This document shows positions 1 through 7,635 of a stretch of DNA of 64,000 nt, piece by piece (position 1 is the first letter of the stretch; every line of letters begins with the position of its first letter). The stretch is from Phycisphaerae bacterium (GTDB lineage: Bacteria > Planctomycetota > Phycisphaerae > UBA1845 > CAIVHJ01). The stretch covers positions 1-64,000 of the forward strand of contig JAJVHX010000007.1 of assembly GCA_022072405.1 (NCBI GenBank). Direction: 5' to 3'. The notes beneath the pieces were generated by a model. It had not been told where the DNA came from, did no database searches, and saw nothing but the letters and a program-made list of their open reading frames with translations. The position numbers were made by a program, and so were the translations under genes.

Positions 1-44
1 TGCTTAATCCACTCACCCGATAATTTGGAAACCTTCTTGGTCAT
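1..44 (-). CDS. Partial CDS, N-terminus only, unknown product
   Basis: The complement of the first 44 bases reads MTKKVSKLSGEWIK and runs off the window edge. A strong ribosome-binding site (aaggagg) lies nine to ten bases before the ATG, which is why I accept such a short start. There is too little protein to name a function. Confidence 0.5.
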   Translation of the reverse strand, partial: MTKKVSKLSGEWIK

Positions 45-124
45 GATGAATTGCCTCCTTGGGCAATCCATCGGCAATTTGAAGCTTTAAACGACGGCGG
101 GGAAGAAAAAAACTCCCCGACCCC

Positions 125-1072
125 TCAGTTATTTATTACACTCAGCACATCCCGTTCAAATAACTGGATGACAAAGAAATAAGTACAGAAAGTCGCTACC
201 AGTGCAAACAATCCTGCCGACAGCAACATTAACCAGCCACGTTTGATTTGCAGGTACAGCCGTGCACCGATGATGAGGGACGCTATCCAACCGATCGTTA
301 TCGTAACGGAGATCCCTTGATTAATAATAGCAGCCTCTGGAAGTGAATTTCCGGAACGGTTAAACAGAGTATAGGTGGAATAGAACGCCCAATAGAGCCA
401 GTACATTAATCCGAGCCAATATGTTCCGCTTGAATAAATGACCAGACGGACCAGATGGCCTGACTTGATGCGAAAACGCAGTAATGAGCGGTGATAGAAT
501 TGACACCCCAGATAATGAAAAACCAAAAATAAACAGAAGGGTGACGTACCCCATAACCATGGTTCAATATAATCCGGCAGGAAATTGATCATCCACGACA
601 ATTCTCGTAACACATCTTTATTAGCCTGGGCAAATGAAATACTAGAACTGGCGATGGGAAGTAGCACGGATAGTTGAAAAAGCCAATAACCGTAGCCGCT
701 GGCCGACCCGATTACGGGTAGTAGCAGCAAGGAGAGAATTCCATAAACCCAGATCATGACCGGGCGGGGTTCCCATTCGAGTTTGACTTCGCGCCACAGG
801 CGCCAAGGTCGCACAGTGAGCCAGGCAGTACGAACGAAAGAGCGAACCGGGCGTCTGCGCCACTGATATTCAAAAAGTGGCTTGGAGCGTAATTCCCGGG
901 CGGCACGCAACTGGTCCAGGTTGGCGAGCAGACCGCATTCCGGGCAGCGTAGTTGAGGCAAGCCGCGCAGACTGTAACCGCAGCGCGGGCAATTGAATTC
1001 CTCATCAGTAATGGATGGGACGGGTACAACTGTCGTGGAGGCGTTGTCGCCATGAGCGGATGAATTATCCAT
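125..1072 (-). CDS. Membrane protein with N-terminal zinc ribbon
   Basis: The 315-residue protein begins with a short hydrophilic stretch and a four-cysteine zinc ribbon at about residues 28-48 (CPRCGYSL, then CPECG). A basic, Trp/Arg-rich juxtamembrane segment and about five hydrophobic helices follow (roughly 105-310). No catalytic motif is visible. Ribbon-plus-membrane proteins of this kind are common in Phycisphaerae and their role is unknown to me. It lies 15 bases downstream of gmd on the same strand and is probably co-transcribed with the nucleotide-sugar genes. It differs from the other four such proteins here in having the ribbon at the N-terminus rather than the C-terminus. Confidence 0.8.
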   Translation of the reverse strand: MDNSSAHGDNASTTVVPVPSITDEEFNCPRCGYSLRGLPQLRCPECGLLANLDQLRAARELRSKPLFEYQWRRRPVRSFVRTAWLTVRPWRLWREVKLEWEPRPVMIWVYGILSLLLLPVIGSASGYGYWLFQLSVLLPIASSSISFAQANKDVLRELSWMINFLPDYIEPWLWGTSPFCLFLVFHYLGCQFYHRSLLRFRIKSGHLVRLVIYSSGTYWLGLMYWLYWAFYSTYTLFNRSGNSLPEAAIINQGISVTITIGWIASLIIGARLYLQIKRGWLMLLSAGLFALVATFCTYFFVIQLFERDVLSVINN

Positions 1073-1087
1073 ACTATATATTAGGCT

Positions 1088-2113
1088 TCAGATCGGTCTG
1101 GTTTCGCGGCCATCTTTGAGGGCTTGGCGGCGTTCGCGGTCGAGGTCGTGGTCGATCATCATTTTGACGAGCTGGTCGAAGCTGACTTTGGGCTGCCAGC
1201 CGAGTTCCTGGCGGGCTTTGGTCGGGTCGCCCTGGAGGATATCGACTTCGGTGGGGCGGTAGTAGCGCGGGTCGATCTCGACGAAATCACGATAATCGAG
1301 GCCCACCTCGCGGAAGGCTTTTGCAGCAAATTCGCGCACCGTGTGGGTCTGGCCGGTGGCGATGACGTAATCGCGCGGCTGTGTTTGCTGCATCATCAGC
1401 CACATGGCTTCGACGTAATCACCCGCGTAACCCCAGTCGCGTTTGGCTTCCAGATTACCGAGGTAGAGTTTTTTATCCAGCCCCAGCTTGATCCGCGCCG
1501 CACCACGAGTGATTTTTCGACTGACGAAGGTTTCGCCGCGCCGGGGCGATTCGTGGTTGAATAGGATGCCGTTGACGGCGTAGATGTTATAGGCTTCGCG
1601 GTAGTTGACGGTGATCCAGTAGGCGTAAAGTTTGGCGGCGGCGTAGGGGCTGCGGGGGTAAAACGGGGTTTGCTCGTTCTGCGGGGTTTGCTGCATCCCA
1701 CCGAACAGTTCACTGCTGCTGGCCTGGTAGTATCTGCACTCCAGATGTTCATAGCGGATCGCCTCCAGCAGGCGGAGTGAACCCAGCCCGCCAACATTGG
1801 CGGTATATTCGGGGATATCGAAGCTGACGCGGACGTGCGACTGGGCAGCGAGGTTGTATATTTCGTCGGGGCGGATTTCTGCCACCAGCTTGGCGAGATT
1901 GGATGAATCCGTTACGTCGCCGTAGACCAGGCGGAGTTGTGGATCAGGTTCGTGCGGATCGACAAAGAGGTGGGCGATACGCGGGGTGTTGAAGGTGCTG
2001 GCTCGGCGGATGATGCCGTACACCTCGTAACCCTTCTGCAGCAGCAGTTCGGTCAGATAGGAACCATCCTGACCGGTTATACCGGTGATCAATGCCTTTT
2101 TTCGATTGGCCAT
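1088..2113 (-). CDS. gmd: GDP-mannose 4,6-dehydratase
   Basis: Gmd is an extended short-chain dehydrogenase that converts GDP-D-mannose to GDP-4-keto-6-deoxy-D-mannose in the cytoplasm. The 341 residues match the usual length. Visible are the Rossmann motif [10 protein letters not shown] (about 11-20), ASSSELFG (about 131-138) and the catalytic Tyr-x3-Lys in [10 protein letters not shown]; the C-terminal part ([14 protein letters not shown]) is also typical of Gmd. Its product is the common precursor for GDP-fucose, GDP-perosamine, GDP-rhamnose and GDP-colitose. It follows the reductase and the DegT-family enzyme in the same direction, separated from the reductase by a 240-base gap that contains a palindromic repeat. 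Confidence 0.96.
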   Translation of the reverse strand: MANRKKALITGITGQDGSYLTELLLQKGYEVYGIIRRASTFNTPRIAHLFVDPHEPDPQLRLVYGDVTDSSNLAKLVAEIRPDEIYNLAAQSHVRVSFDIPEYTANVGGLGSLRLLEAIRYEHLECRYYQASSSELFGGMQQTPQNEQTPFYPRSPYAAAKLYAYWITVNYREAYNIYAVNGILFNHESPRRGETFVSRKITRGAARIKLGLDKKLYLGNLEAKRDWGYAGDYVEAMWLMMQQTQPRDYVIATGQTHTVREFAAKAFREVGLDYRDFVEIDPRYYRPTEVDILQGDPTKARQELGWQPKVSFDQLVKMMIDHDLDRERRQALKDGRETRPI

Positions 2114-2267
2114 GTAACCCTCGCTAAATTAACCACGGAGACACAAAAGTACGGAGAATTCATATAATCTCTGATACTGGTATCGTTTGAATCCAATGCA
2201 TTTCCGGGAGGGTGAAGACCGCTCCCTTACGGTCGCGGCTCGGTGAAACAATACCACTATCTAATCT

Positions 2268-2299
2268 TAAAGAGCCGCGGGTTTATAGCGCGCGAAGCA
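2268..2299 (-). repeat. REP-A palindromic repeat (minus orientation)
   Basis: Read on the minus strand this is a degenerate copy of the dispersed palindrome (cttcgcgcg...acccgcggctcttt). It lies in the gap between the reductase gene and gmd. The left arm is eroded and the right arm is well kept. Confidence 0.6.
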
Positions 2300-2354
2300 T
2301 GGACAGCATGTATCAGCAGTGACTGAGTCAGTTATCATTTTTTTGCCATGCTGC

Positions 2355-3353
2355 TTAAACCGGATCGTGTAAATTAATTTCGTCACGATGTTGCAGATAC
2401 CATTTCAACGTTTGCAGAATACCGTCATCTAGTGAAGTCTGTGCCGTAAATCCGAATTGTTCGCGCGCTTGGGTGGTGTCCAGGCCGCGACGGGGTTGGC
2501 CGTTGGGTTTGCTGATATCCCAGATGATTTTACCGGAAAATCCGCAGTGGCGGGCAATTTTCTCCGCCAGTTCACGGATGGAAATTTCCTGCCCGTTGCC
2601 GAGGTTGACCGGTTCGCTGGAGTCGTAATCTTGAGCGGCGCGGACCAGGCCATCGGCGGCGTCATCGACGTAAAGAAACTCGCGAGTGGCGCTGCCGTCG
2701 CCCCAGAGGGTGATCGAGGGCTGGTTGGCGAAGCTGGCTTCGACACATTTGCGGAGGATGGCAGCCTGGGCGTGTGAACTGCTCCGGCGGAAATCGTCGC
2801 CCGGGCCGTAAAGGTTGGCCAGCAGCAACACCACGGCATTGAAGCCGTACTGCTGCCGGTACGCCGCGGATTGCACGATGAGCATCTTCTTGGCCAAGCC
2901 GTAGGGGGCGTTGGTCTCTTCAGGGTAACCATCCCAGAGTTGACTTTCACGGAAGGGGACCGGGGCGAATTTCGGATAGCTGCAGACCGTACCGCTGGCG
3001 ACAAATTTTTTGAGACCGCGCTGCCGGCCATGCTCCATGAGCAATAAACCCATCATGGCGTTGTCGTAGAAGAATTTGCCGGGGTTGGCCTGGTTGGCCC
3101 CGATGCCGCCGCCGCTGGCTGCCAGATGGATCACGAGATGTGGTTGATAAATATCGTAGAAGCGCTGCACGTCGGTATCGTTCCGCAAGTCGAATTCGCG
3201 CGAACGGGGAATATAATAGCAGCCGGATCTTCCGGGGTTATTGGCATTGCCAGGTTGCAGACCATGCGCCTGCAGTTGGCGCGCGACCGCCTGGCCGAGA
3301 AACCCCGCGCCACCGGTGATGGCGACAACCTGTTGAAGAAGATCAAGACCCAT
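2355..3353 (-). CDS. fcl: NAD-dependent epimerase/reductase, GDP-L-fucose synthase (or ColC) type
   Basis: This 332-residue extended short-chain dehydrogenase has the NAD(P) motif GGAGFLGQAV at about residues 15-24, the catalytic YGLAKK motif, and the ANLYGPGDDF segment seen in GDP-fucose synthases. Such enzymes epimerise and reduce GDP-4-keto-6-deoxymannose to GDP-L-fucose. The homologous ColC does the equivalent step on the 3-deoxy intermediate to give GDP-L-colitose. Sequence reading alone cannot separate the two. The neighbouring PLP enzyme with a His-for-Lys replacement makes the colitose reading attractive. The protein starts 42 bases after the aminotransferase-like gene ends, in the same direction. 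Confidence 0.85.
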   Translation of the reverse strand: MGLDLLQQVVAITGGAGFLGQAVARQLQAHGLQPGNANNPGRSGCYYIPRSREFDLRNDTDVQRFYDIYQPHLVIHLAASGGGIGANQANPGKFFYDNAMMGLLLMEHGRQRGLKKFVASGTVCSYPKFAPVPFRESQLWDGYPEETNAPYGLAKKMLIVQSAAYRQQYGFNAVVLLLANLYGPGDDFRRSSSHAQAAILRKCVEASFANQPSITLWGDGSATREFLYVDDAADGLVRAAQDYDSSEPVNLGNGQEISIRELAEKIARHCGFSGKIIWDISKPNGQPRRGLDTTQAREQFGFTAQTSLDDGILQTLKWYLQHRDEINLHDPV

Positions 3354-3395
3354 AAGTAGATTGTATCATGCCGGCGAAGAATGTTCGCGCGGACG

Positions 3396-4811
3396 TTAAT
3401 GCCCGCGCCTCTTTGAAGAATCGACGATTGTACCTACGGTATCAATGACATACTGTACTTGTTCAGCGCTGACGTTGGGGTTGATGCCGATCATCAAGCC
3501 GCGTTCATGGATGCGATCGGCGACGGGCAGCGGCCAATCGATCCGCCAGTTCGCGGTGCGGGCCACCGGTTGGCGGGCGAGATTGCCGCCGACAATCGGA
3601 CGGGTTTCAATGCGGGCTTGTTCGAGATGCCGGCGAAAGGTGGCGCGGTCGAATGGTGCTTGATCCTTCAGGATCATCCCAAAACCGAAGGCGGAGTGCA
3701 GGTGGTTGGCGGATTCCTGCTGAAAATCAAGGATATCTGAAAATCCGGCCAAGCCGTCGCGTAATTGTTGTCGGACCTGGCGACGCTGCTGAATGTAGGT
3801 GTCGAGTTTGGCGAGTTGAACGAGGCCCAGAGCGGCGTTGATTTCGGTCGGGCGGACGTTGTAACCCTCGGTGACGAAGACCCAGCGGTCATCCATCTGG
3901 CCGGCGAGTCGGGCCAGTTCCGCACGGTCGCTGCGCTCCCGAATCCAGCCGTGGGCTCTGAGCGATTTCAACCGATTCATCAAATCCTCATCCGCACCGC
4001 TTGTGCCCGTCAACGGTTGATCAGCAGGGTTCTGTTGATCGCTGCCGGCAGCCGGCTGCCGGCTGTTGACGCTGACCATGCCGCCTTCGATGGTGGTCAT
4101 GTGGTGCGAAAAGAAAAAGCTGAAGCTGCTGAGTAATCCAAAGGTTCCGACCTTTTGGCCGTTCACCCTGGCGCCATGCGCTTCACAACAATCTTCAACC
4201 ACCCACAAGTTGTGCCGATGAGCAATTTCCATCAGTTCGACTATATGAGCTGGATTACCCAGCAGGTGAACGATGACGATGCCGCGTGTGCGAGGGGTGA
4301 GCGCTTGTCGGACGCGTTGCGGATCGAGGTTGAAGGTGTGCGGATCGACATCGACCAGCACCGGCACGCCGCCCGCCTGGCGGATCGGGTGGATCGTCGT
4401 GGACCAGGTGACGGCGGGAACGATCACTTCATCACCGGGGTTGAACTGATATTGATCATTCGCGCGGGCTGAAGCTTGCGGCTCATGGTTGTTATCTACG
4501 GAAACATCCGGTTGGGCGAGTGCGGCGAGGGCCAGCAGGTTGGCGCTGGATCCGGAATTGACCATCACACTACCGGCAGCACCGAGATAGTGACTCCAGG
4601 CCTGTTCGAAGGTGTGGGTACGAACACCCATCGTAAACTTGCCGCTGAGCAGTACTTCAACTGCGGCAGCGAGTTCATCCGCATCAATGGTGTTGGTCGC
4701 CAGAGGCCAGCTGTTGGAGTTGAGCGGTGATGTGGCGGCGGCGGCGTAGACCCGCACCTGCTGGAGGATCTGCTGCTGCCACTGTTGCACATGCTCATTC
4801 ATGCCCGCCAT
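3396..4811 (-). CDS. DegT-family PLP enzyme with His at the lysine site (ColD/RfbH-like 3-dehydratase)
   Basis: The 471-residue protein is a DegT/DnrJ/EryC1/StrS fold enzyme. The active-site segment reads SFFFSHHMTTIEGG; aligned with the family pattern (SF...K..TT.EGG), His236 occupies the position of the PLP lysine. A histidine there is known in ColD (GDP-4-keto-6-deoxymannose 3-dehydratase) and in E1/RfbH, which remove a hydroxyl instead of transaminating. With gmd and an Fcl/ColC-like gene beside it, I infer a role in GDP-3,6-dideoxyhexose (colitose-like) synthesis. It is about 80 residues longer than ColD. Two low-complexity insertions explain much of this: about residues 100-118, which overlaps a palindromic repeat, and about 255-280. 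The start could instead be the Met three codons in. Confidence 0.8.
   Translation of the reverse strand: MAGMNEHVQQWQQQILQQVRVYAAAATSPLNSNSWPLATNTIDADELAAAVEVLLSGKFTMGVRTHTFEQAWSHYLGAAGSVMVNSGSSANLLALAALAQPDVSVDNNHEPQASARANDQYQFNPGDEVIVPAVTWSTTIHPIRQAGGVPVLVDVDPHTFNLDPQRVRQALTPRTRGIVIVHLLGNPAHIVELMEIAHRHNLWVVEDCCEAHGARVNGQKVGTFGLLSSFSFFFSHHMTTIEGGMVSVNSRQPAAGSDQQNPADQPLTGTSGADEDLMNRLKSLRAHGWIRERSDRAELARLAGQMDDRWVFVTEGYNVRPTEINAALGLVQLAKLDTYIQQRRQVRQQLRDGLAGFSDILDFQQESANHLHSAFGFGMILKDQAPFDRATFRRHLEQARIETRPIVGGNLARQPVARTANWRIDWPLPVADRIHERGLMIGINPNVSAEQVQYVIDTVGTIVDSSKRRGH
4459..4490 (+). repeat. REP-A repeat inside a coding region
   Basis: A full copy of the dispersed palindrome (cgcgcgggctgaagcttgcg) lies within the DegT-family gene. 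On the coding strand it is translated in frame as EPQASARAND, just before the conserved NPGDEVIVPA segment, so it enlarges a surface loop without breaking the frame. Confidence 0.8.
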
Positions 4812-4873
4812 TGAACCACCAAGTCACCCACGCGCCAAGGGAAATAGAAAATGGAAAATTGAAAAACCGGAAA

Positions 4874-5578
4874 TCATTTATTTGCTTTGTTGAAGTGCTG
4901 GCCCAGGAAGAGTTCACGCAGGTAGAGTTTGACAAAGCGCAGCCCGGTGGGGATGGAGTGGGCTTTGCTCTGGCCGCCGATGCGGGCCCCTTCGGTGGTG
5001 GGGAATTCTGCGATGTACAGGCGGCGCTTGAAGGCCCGGATCGAGCTTTGATACTCGATGGTGTAGCCCGGTCCGTCGGGGCGCAGTTGCTCCCAGGCGT
5101 TTCGCGTGATGGCGCGATAGCCGTTGATCGTGTCGGTGATGAACGGGCGGCGATTCCAGGTCAGGTTGGCCATGATGCCGAAGGCCTGGTTGGCCCACTT
5201 GCGCCATTTGAACCGTTGATGATCCTCTTCGTTGCGGGCGCCCTTCATCATCCTTGAGGCGATCACCATGTCATAGCCCTGTTCGAGCAGCGGGCGGAAT
5301 TTGGGTATGTCGGCGGGGTCTTCATTGCCGTCGGGGCTGAAAAAAATCAGAGCGTCGCCGGTGGCGGTGGCGAAGGCGATGCGGAAGGCTTCACCGCGCC
5401 CGCGCGAGGTCTGCTCGACGACCCGGAAATGGTGCCGGGCGTAGAATTCGCGCGTGCCGTCGGTCGATCCGCCATCGACGGCGAAAGCTTCATCGACACT
5501 ATCCAGCGGTACTTTCTCGAGTAGCGCCCGCACGCCGTCGATCTCGTTAAAGGTCAGCAGCACCAGTGATATTTTCAT
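4874..5578 (-). CDS. Family 2 glycosyltransferase, DPM1-like
   Basis: The 234-residue protein starts with a GT-A fold N-terminus (KISLVLLTFNE), followed by the acidic nucleotide-binding segment DGGSTDGT (about 36-43) and a metal-binding region near FFSPDGNEDP (about 74-83). There is no C-terminal membrane anchor, so it resembles the short, soluble dolichyl-phosphate-mannose-synthase-like branch. It is the first gene of the minus-strand sugar operon and probably transfers a sugar from an NDP donor to a lipid or glycan acceptor; the acceptor is unknown. Confidence 0.85.
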   Translation of the reverse strand: MKISLVLLTFNEIDGVRALLEKVPLDSVDEAFAVDGGSTDGTREFYARHHFRVVEQTSRGRGEAFRIAFATATGDALIFFSPDGNEDPADIPKFRPLLEQGYDMVIASRMMKGARNEEDHQRFKWRKWANQAFGIMANLTWNRRPFITDTINGYRAITRNAWEQLRPDGPGYTIEYQSSIRAFKRRLYIAEFPTTEGARIGGQSKAHSIPTGLRFVKLYLRELFLGQHFNKANK

Positions 5579-5759
5579 GGGACCCTATTCCTCAGTTGCG
5601 ATTTATTATCGACCGGATAGTCAGTGATGATTGACGTAAATTGAGATGAAGGTGTTGCAATCTGCAGACACCCGGCTGAGCCGCTATATCGTCATTACCG
5701 GGACGGGTACAATAGCTGCGAATGAGGATGATGATGTTGTTACTTGCAGGGAGATCGTG

Positions 5760-6092
5760 ATGAAGACGGTGGTGATTATTCGGCAGGCGGGGATGGGGTT
5801 GGGCAGCGACGAACTGGGGCAGAAGATTCTGGCGACATTTCTGGGGAAATGCAGCGCCCTGGCGGGGTTGTGCGCCATATTATTTTATAACGGCGGCGTG
5901 CAGTTGCTGGCGGAGGGTTCGACGCTTTTGCCTGTGCTGTCCGCCTTGCAGGAGCGCGGGATCGATCTATTGGCCTGCGGCAGCTGTGTTGATTACTTCA
6001 ATCTGCGCGACCACCTCCGTGTCGGGCAGGTCAAGGGCATGGATGACCTGCTGGTCGAAATGAATCGGGCCGACAAAGTAATCACGCTGTAG
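5760..6092 (+). CDS. YedF-like DsrE-family protein (110 aa)
   Basis: From the Met at 5760 the protein reads MKTVVIIRQAGMGLGSDELG and continues with the FYNGGVQLLAEGS and LLACGSCVDYF segments that mark the C-terminal domain of YedF-type sulfur/selenium-metabolism proteins. The usual N-terminal TusA-like domain is absent. The ORF track begins 38 codons earlier, but the extra sequence does not look conserved, and an agggag ribosome-binding site precedes the inner ATG. The conserved cysteine in CGSC is the likely functional residue. It is divergent from the sugar operon and appears to stand alone. Confidence 0.75.
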   Translation: MKTVVIIRQAGMGLGSDELGQKILATFLGKCSALAGLCAILFYNGGVQLLAEGSTLLPVLSALQERGIDLLACGSCVDYFNLRDHLRVGQVKGMDDLLVEMNRADKVITL

Positions 6093-6115
6093 GTGACGTC
6101 GTTCGTCACTTGTGA

Positions 6116-6147
6116 TTCGCGGCTCGTGGGCCTTATTGAGCCGCGAA
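6116..6147 (+). repeat. Perfect 10-bp inverted repeat downstream of the YedF-like gene
   Basis: The arms ttcgcggctc and gagccgcgaa are perfectly complementary and separated by 12 bases, 23 bases after the stop codon. There is no T-run, so it may be a processing hairpin or a relative of the dispersed repeats (it contains CGCGGCTC) rather than an intrinsic terminator. Confidence 0.5.
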
Positions 6148-6160
6148 CGCTCGCGGGCGG

Positions 6161-6775
6161 GTGATACAACAGGTAACGGGGAACAGCAGTAAAGGACTTG
6201 AATCGGTGCTACCGGCTGCTTCCATCCGGGTGATCGATCCACGGAACTACTGGACCTGGTCGGAATTGTTTGGCAGCGGTATAGGTGTTGGGTTGATCAA
6301 CTACCTGCCCAGCCTATTCGGCGGTGTCATTCTGGTTAGCGGAGTGATATTTGGATTGTTGCTTATCGTACTTTTCCCAGTCATTTTCATTGGTTTTGTT
6401 TCCTCTAAAATCCGTGATTGGTGTAGTGCTTATTTACTCGGGATAGGTATTGGTACTGCGTATCTTGTACCCGCGCTACTGTTGTTTCTACTCCAGATTG
6501 TGATTGAAATGAAACTCGCCTGGCTACTGGTTTTGTTAATAGCTATTGCAGTTATTGCCCAGATCCCCGGAGTGATAGCAAGTGGGGTTTGGTATGTTGT
6601 GTATCGTCTGGGACCGCCGCGCATCATTCAGGATGGGACACGGTGTCCGGGGTGTGGCTATTCGCTGGTTGGGAATCAATCAATGGTTTGCCCGGAATGC
6701 GGGCGAGCGTACACTTTTACGGAACTGGGGGTGACCGCCGAGAAATTTATCGAAACTGGTCGATCAACGGTATAG
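6161..6775 (+). CDS. Membrane protein with C-terminal zinc ribbon
   Basis: The 204-residue protein (GTG start) has a hydrophilic N-terminus, about four hydrophobic helices between residues 40 and 150, and a C-terminal zinc ribbon (CPGCGYSL, then VCPECGRAY). The tail FTELGVTAEKF is nearly repeated in the next gene (YSELGVTAEEF), so the two are tandem paralogs. No enzymatic motif is seen and the function is unknown. The gap to the next gene is 17 bases, indicating a two-gene operon. Confidence 0.7.
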   Translation: MIQQVTGNSSKGLESVLPAASIRVIDPRNYWTWSELFGSGIGVGLINYLPSLFGGVILVSGVIFGLLLIVLFPVIFIGFVSSKIRDWCSAYLLGIGIGTAYLVPALLLFLLQIVIEMKLAWLLVLLIAIAVIAQIPGVIASGVWYVVYRLGPPRIIQDGTRCPGCGYSLVGNQSMVCPECGRAYTFTELGVTAEKFIETGRSTV

Positions 6776-6792
6776 CCATACAGGATTGATTC

Positions 6793-7431
6793 ATGTCTCA
6801 TCAATTTCTACAGCCGGAAGAAATCATCTCATTACGCAAACTGATTATCAATTCAGTGCTGGTTGGAATGGCCGCTTCGGTGGCGTTATGGTTATTTCTT
6901 GTACCCTTGATGCTGCTGGTAATGAGTTGGGGGAAGCTGTTTGCCGGCGTAACCTATATGGTTCTGGGGATATTTATTCTCTCCTGGTTGACAGCAATTA
7001 TCATAGCTGACAGACGGTTTCACTTTCAGATCATCACCGGTCCTCGTGCTGCTTGGGTTGGAGCCACAGTGGGTGCAGCGGCCAACCTGTTACCTTTAAT
7101 ACGATTATTATGGGTCAAGGGGCCCACATTATATAAAATGCAATATTTCAGTATCTGGGCGATTAGTATTGCGGTGGCGGCGTATCTGACTTGGCAAATC
7201 TGGGTTATCCGAAATAACCTGGGAGCGCGTACTGTTATAACGACTCAGCCGGAATGCCCATGTTGTGGATATCAGTTGATTGGTAACAGGAGCAAAGTTT
7301 GTCCGGAATGCGGGCGAGCGTACAGTTACTCAGAGCTGGGGGTGACTGCTGAGGAGTTTGAGAAAAGGACGAGAGATCAAGGGGAACAGGCAAGAGGCAA
7401 CCGACCGATGACGATTGAGCAGCAGAAGTAG
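6793..7431 (+). CDS. Membrane protein with C-terminal zinc ribbon, paralog of the preceding gene
   Basis: This 212-residue protein repeats the architecture of its upstream neighbour: about four hydrophobic helices (roughly 20-145), a short basic linker, the zinc ribbon CPCCGYQLIG / VCPECGRAY, and the SELGVTAEEF tail. A charged extension rich in Arg and Gln closes the protein. The ATG at 6793 is the first in frame. The membrane halves are much more diverged than the ribbon-tail part, which suggests the ribbon is the constrained module. Confidence 0.75.
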   Translation: MSHQFLQPEEIISLRKLIINSVLVGMAASVALWLFLVPLMLLVMSWGKLFAGVTYMVLGIFILSWLTAIIIADRRFHFQIITGPRAAWVGATVGAAANLLPLIRLLWVKGPTLYKMQYFSIWAISIAVAAYLTWQIWVIRNNLGARTVITTQPECPCCGYQLIGNRSKVCPECGRAYSYSELGVTAEEFEKRTRDQGEQARGNRPMTIEQQK

Positions 7432-7459
7432 AGCTGGTTTCAAAATCACCGATTAAGGC

Positions 7460-7493
7460 TTCGCGCGGGCTCAAGCCCGCGGCTCATTGAATT
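7460..7493 (+). repeat. REP-A repeat, well preserved
   Basis: tCGCGCGGGCTcaAGCCCGCG followed by gctcattgaatt. This copy also keeps outer flanks: ctggtttcaaaat to the left (about 7434) and attatgaaatcacttcc to the right, which are roughly complementary, so the full element may be about 75 bp. Confidence 0.85.
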
Positions 7494-7531
7494 ATGAAAT
7501 CACTTCCAATGTGTCGTCACCCCAACGGGTG

Positions 7532-7563
7532 TTGCGCGGGCTTAAGCCTGCGGCTCCTTGAAT
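7532..7563 (+). repeat. REP-A repeat, second copy in tandem
   Basis: gttGCGCGGGCTtaAGCCTGCGGCTCcttgaatt, in the same orientation and 72 bases after the previous copy. The arm change GGGCT/AGCCT leaves one wobble pair. Confidence 0.8.
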
Positions 7564-7635
7564 TATGGTACTACCATCAGTCTGAAGTCTGATACATGAA
7601 CTATATTTCGACATGGGTCAATCGCCATTCGACAT

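Noticed and set aside
1124-1564. 146-aa plus-strand ORF antisense to gmd
   Set aside because: It is a shadow of the gmd reading frame; high GC gives long open antisense frames throughout this window (also 22646-23491, 24509-25330, 38895-40367, 49819-50838).
2205-2245. Hairpin gaccg...cggtc followed by cgcggctcgg as another REP-A copy
   Set aside because: The stem is short and the loop differs; only the CGCGGCTC part resembles REP-A, so I could not support it as a family member.
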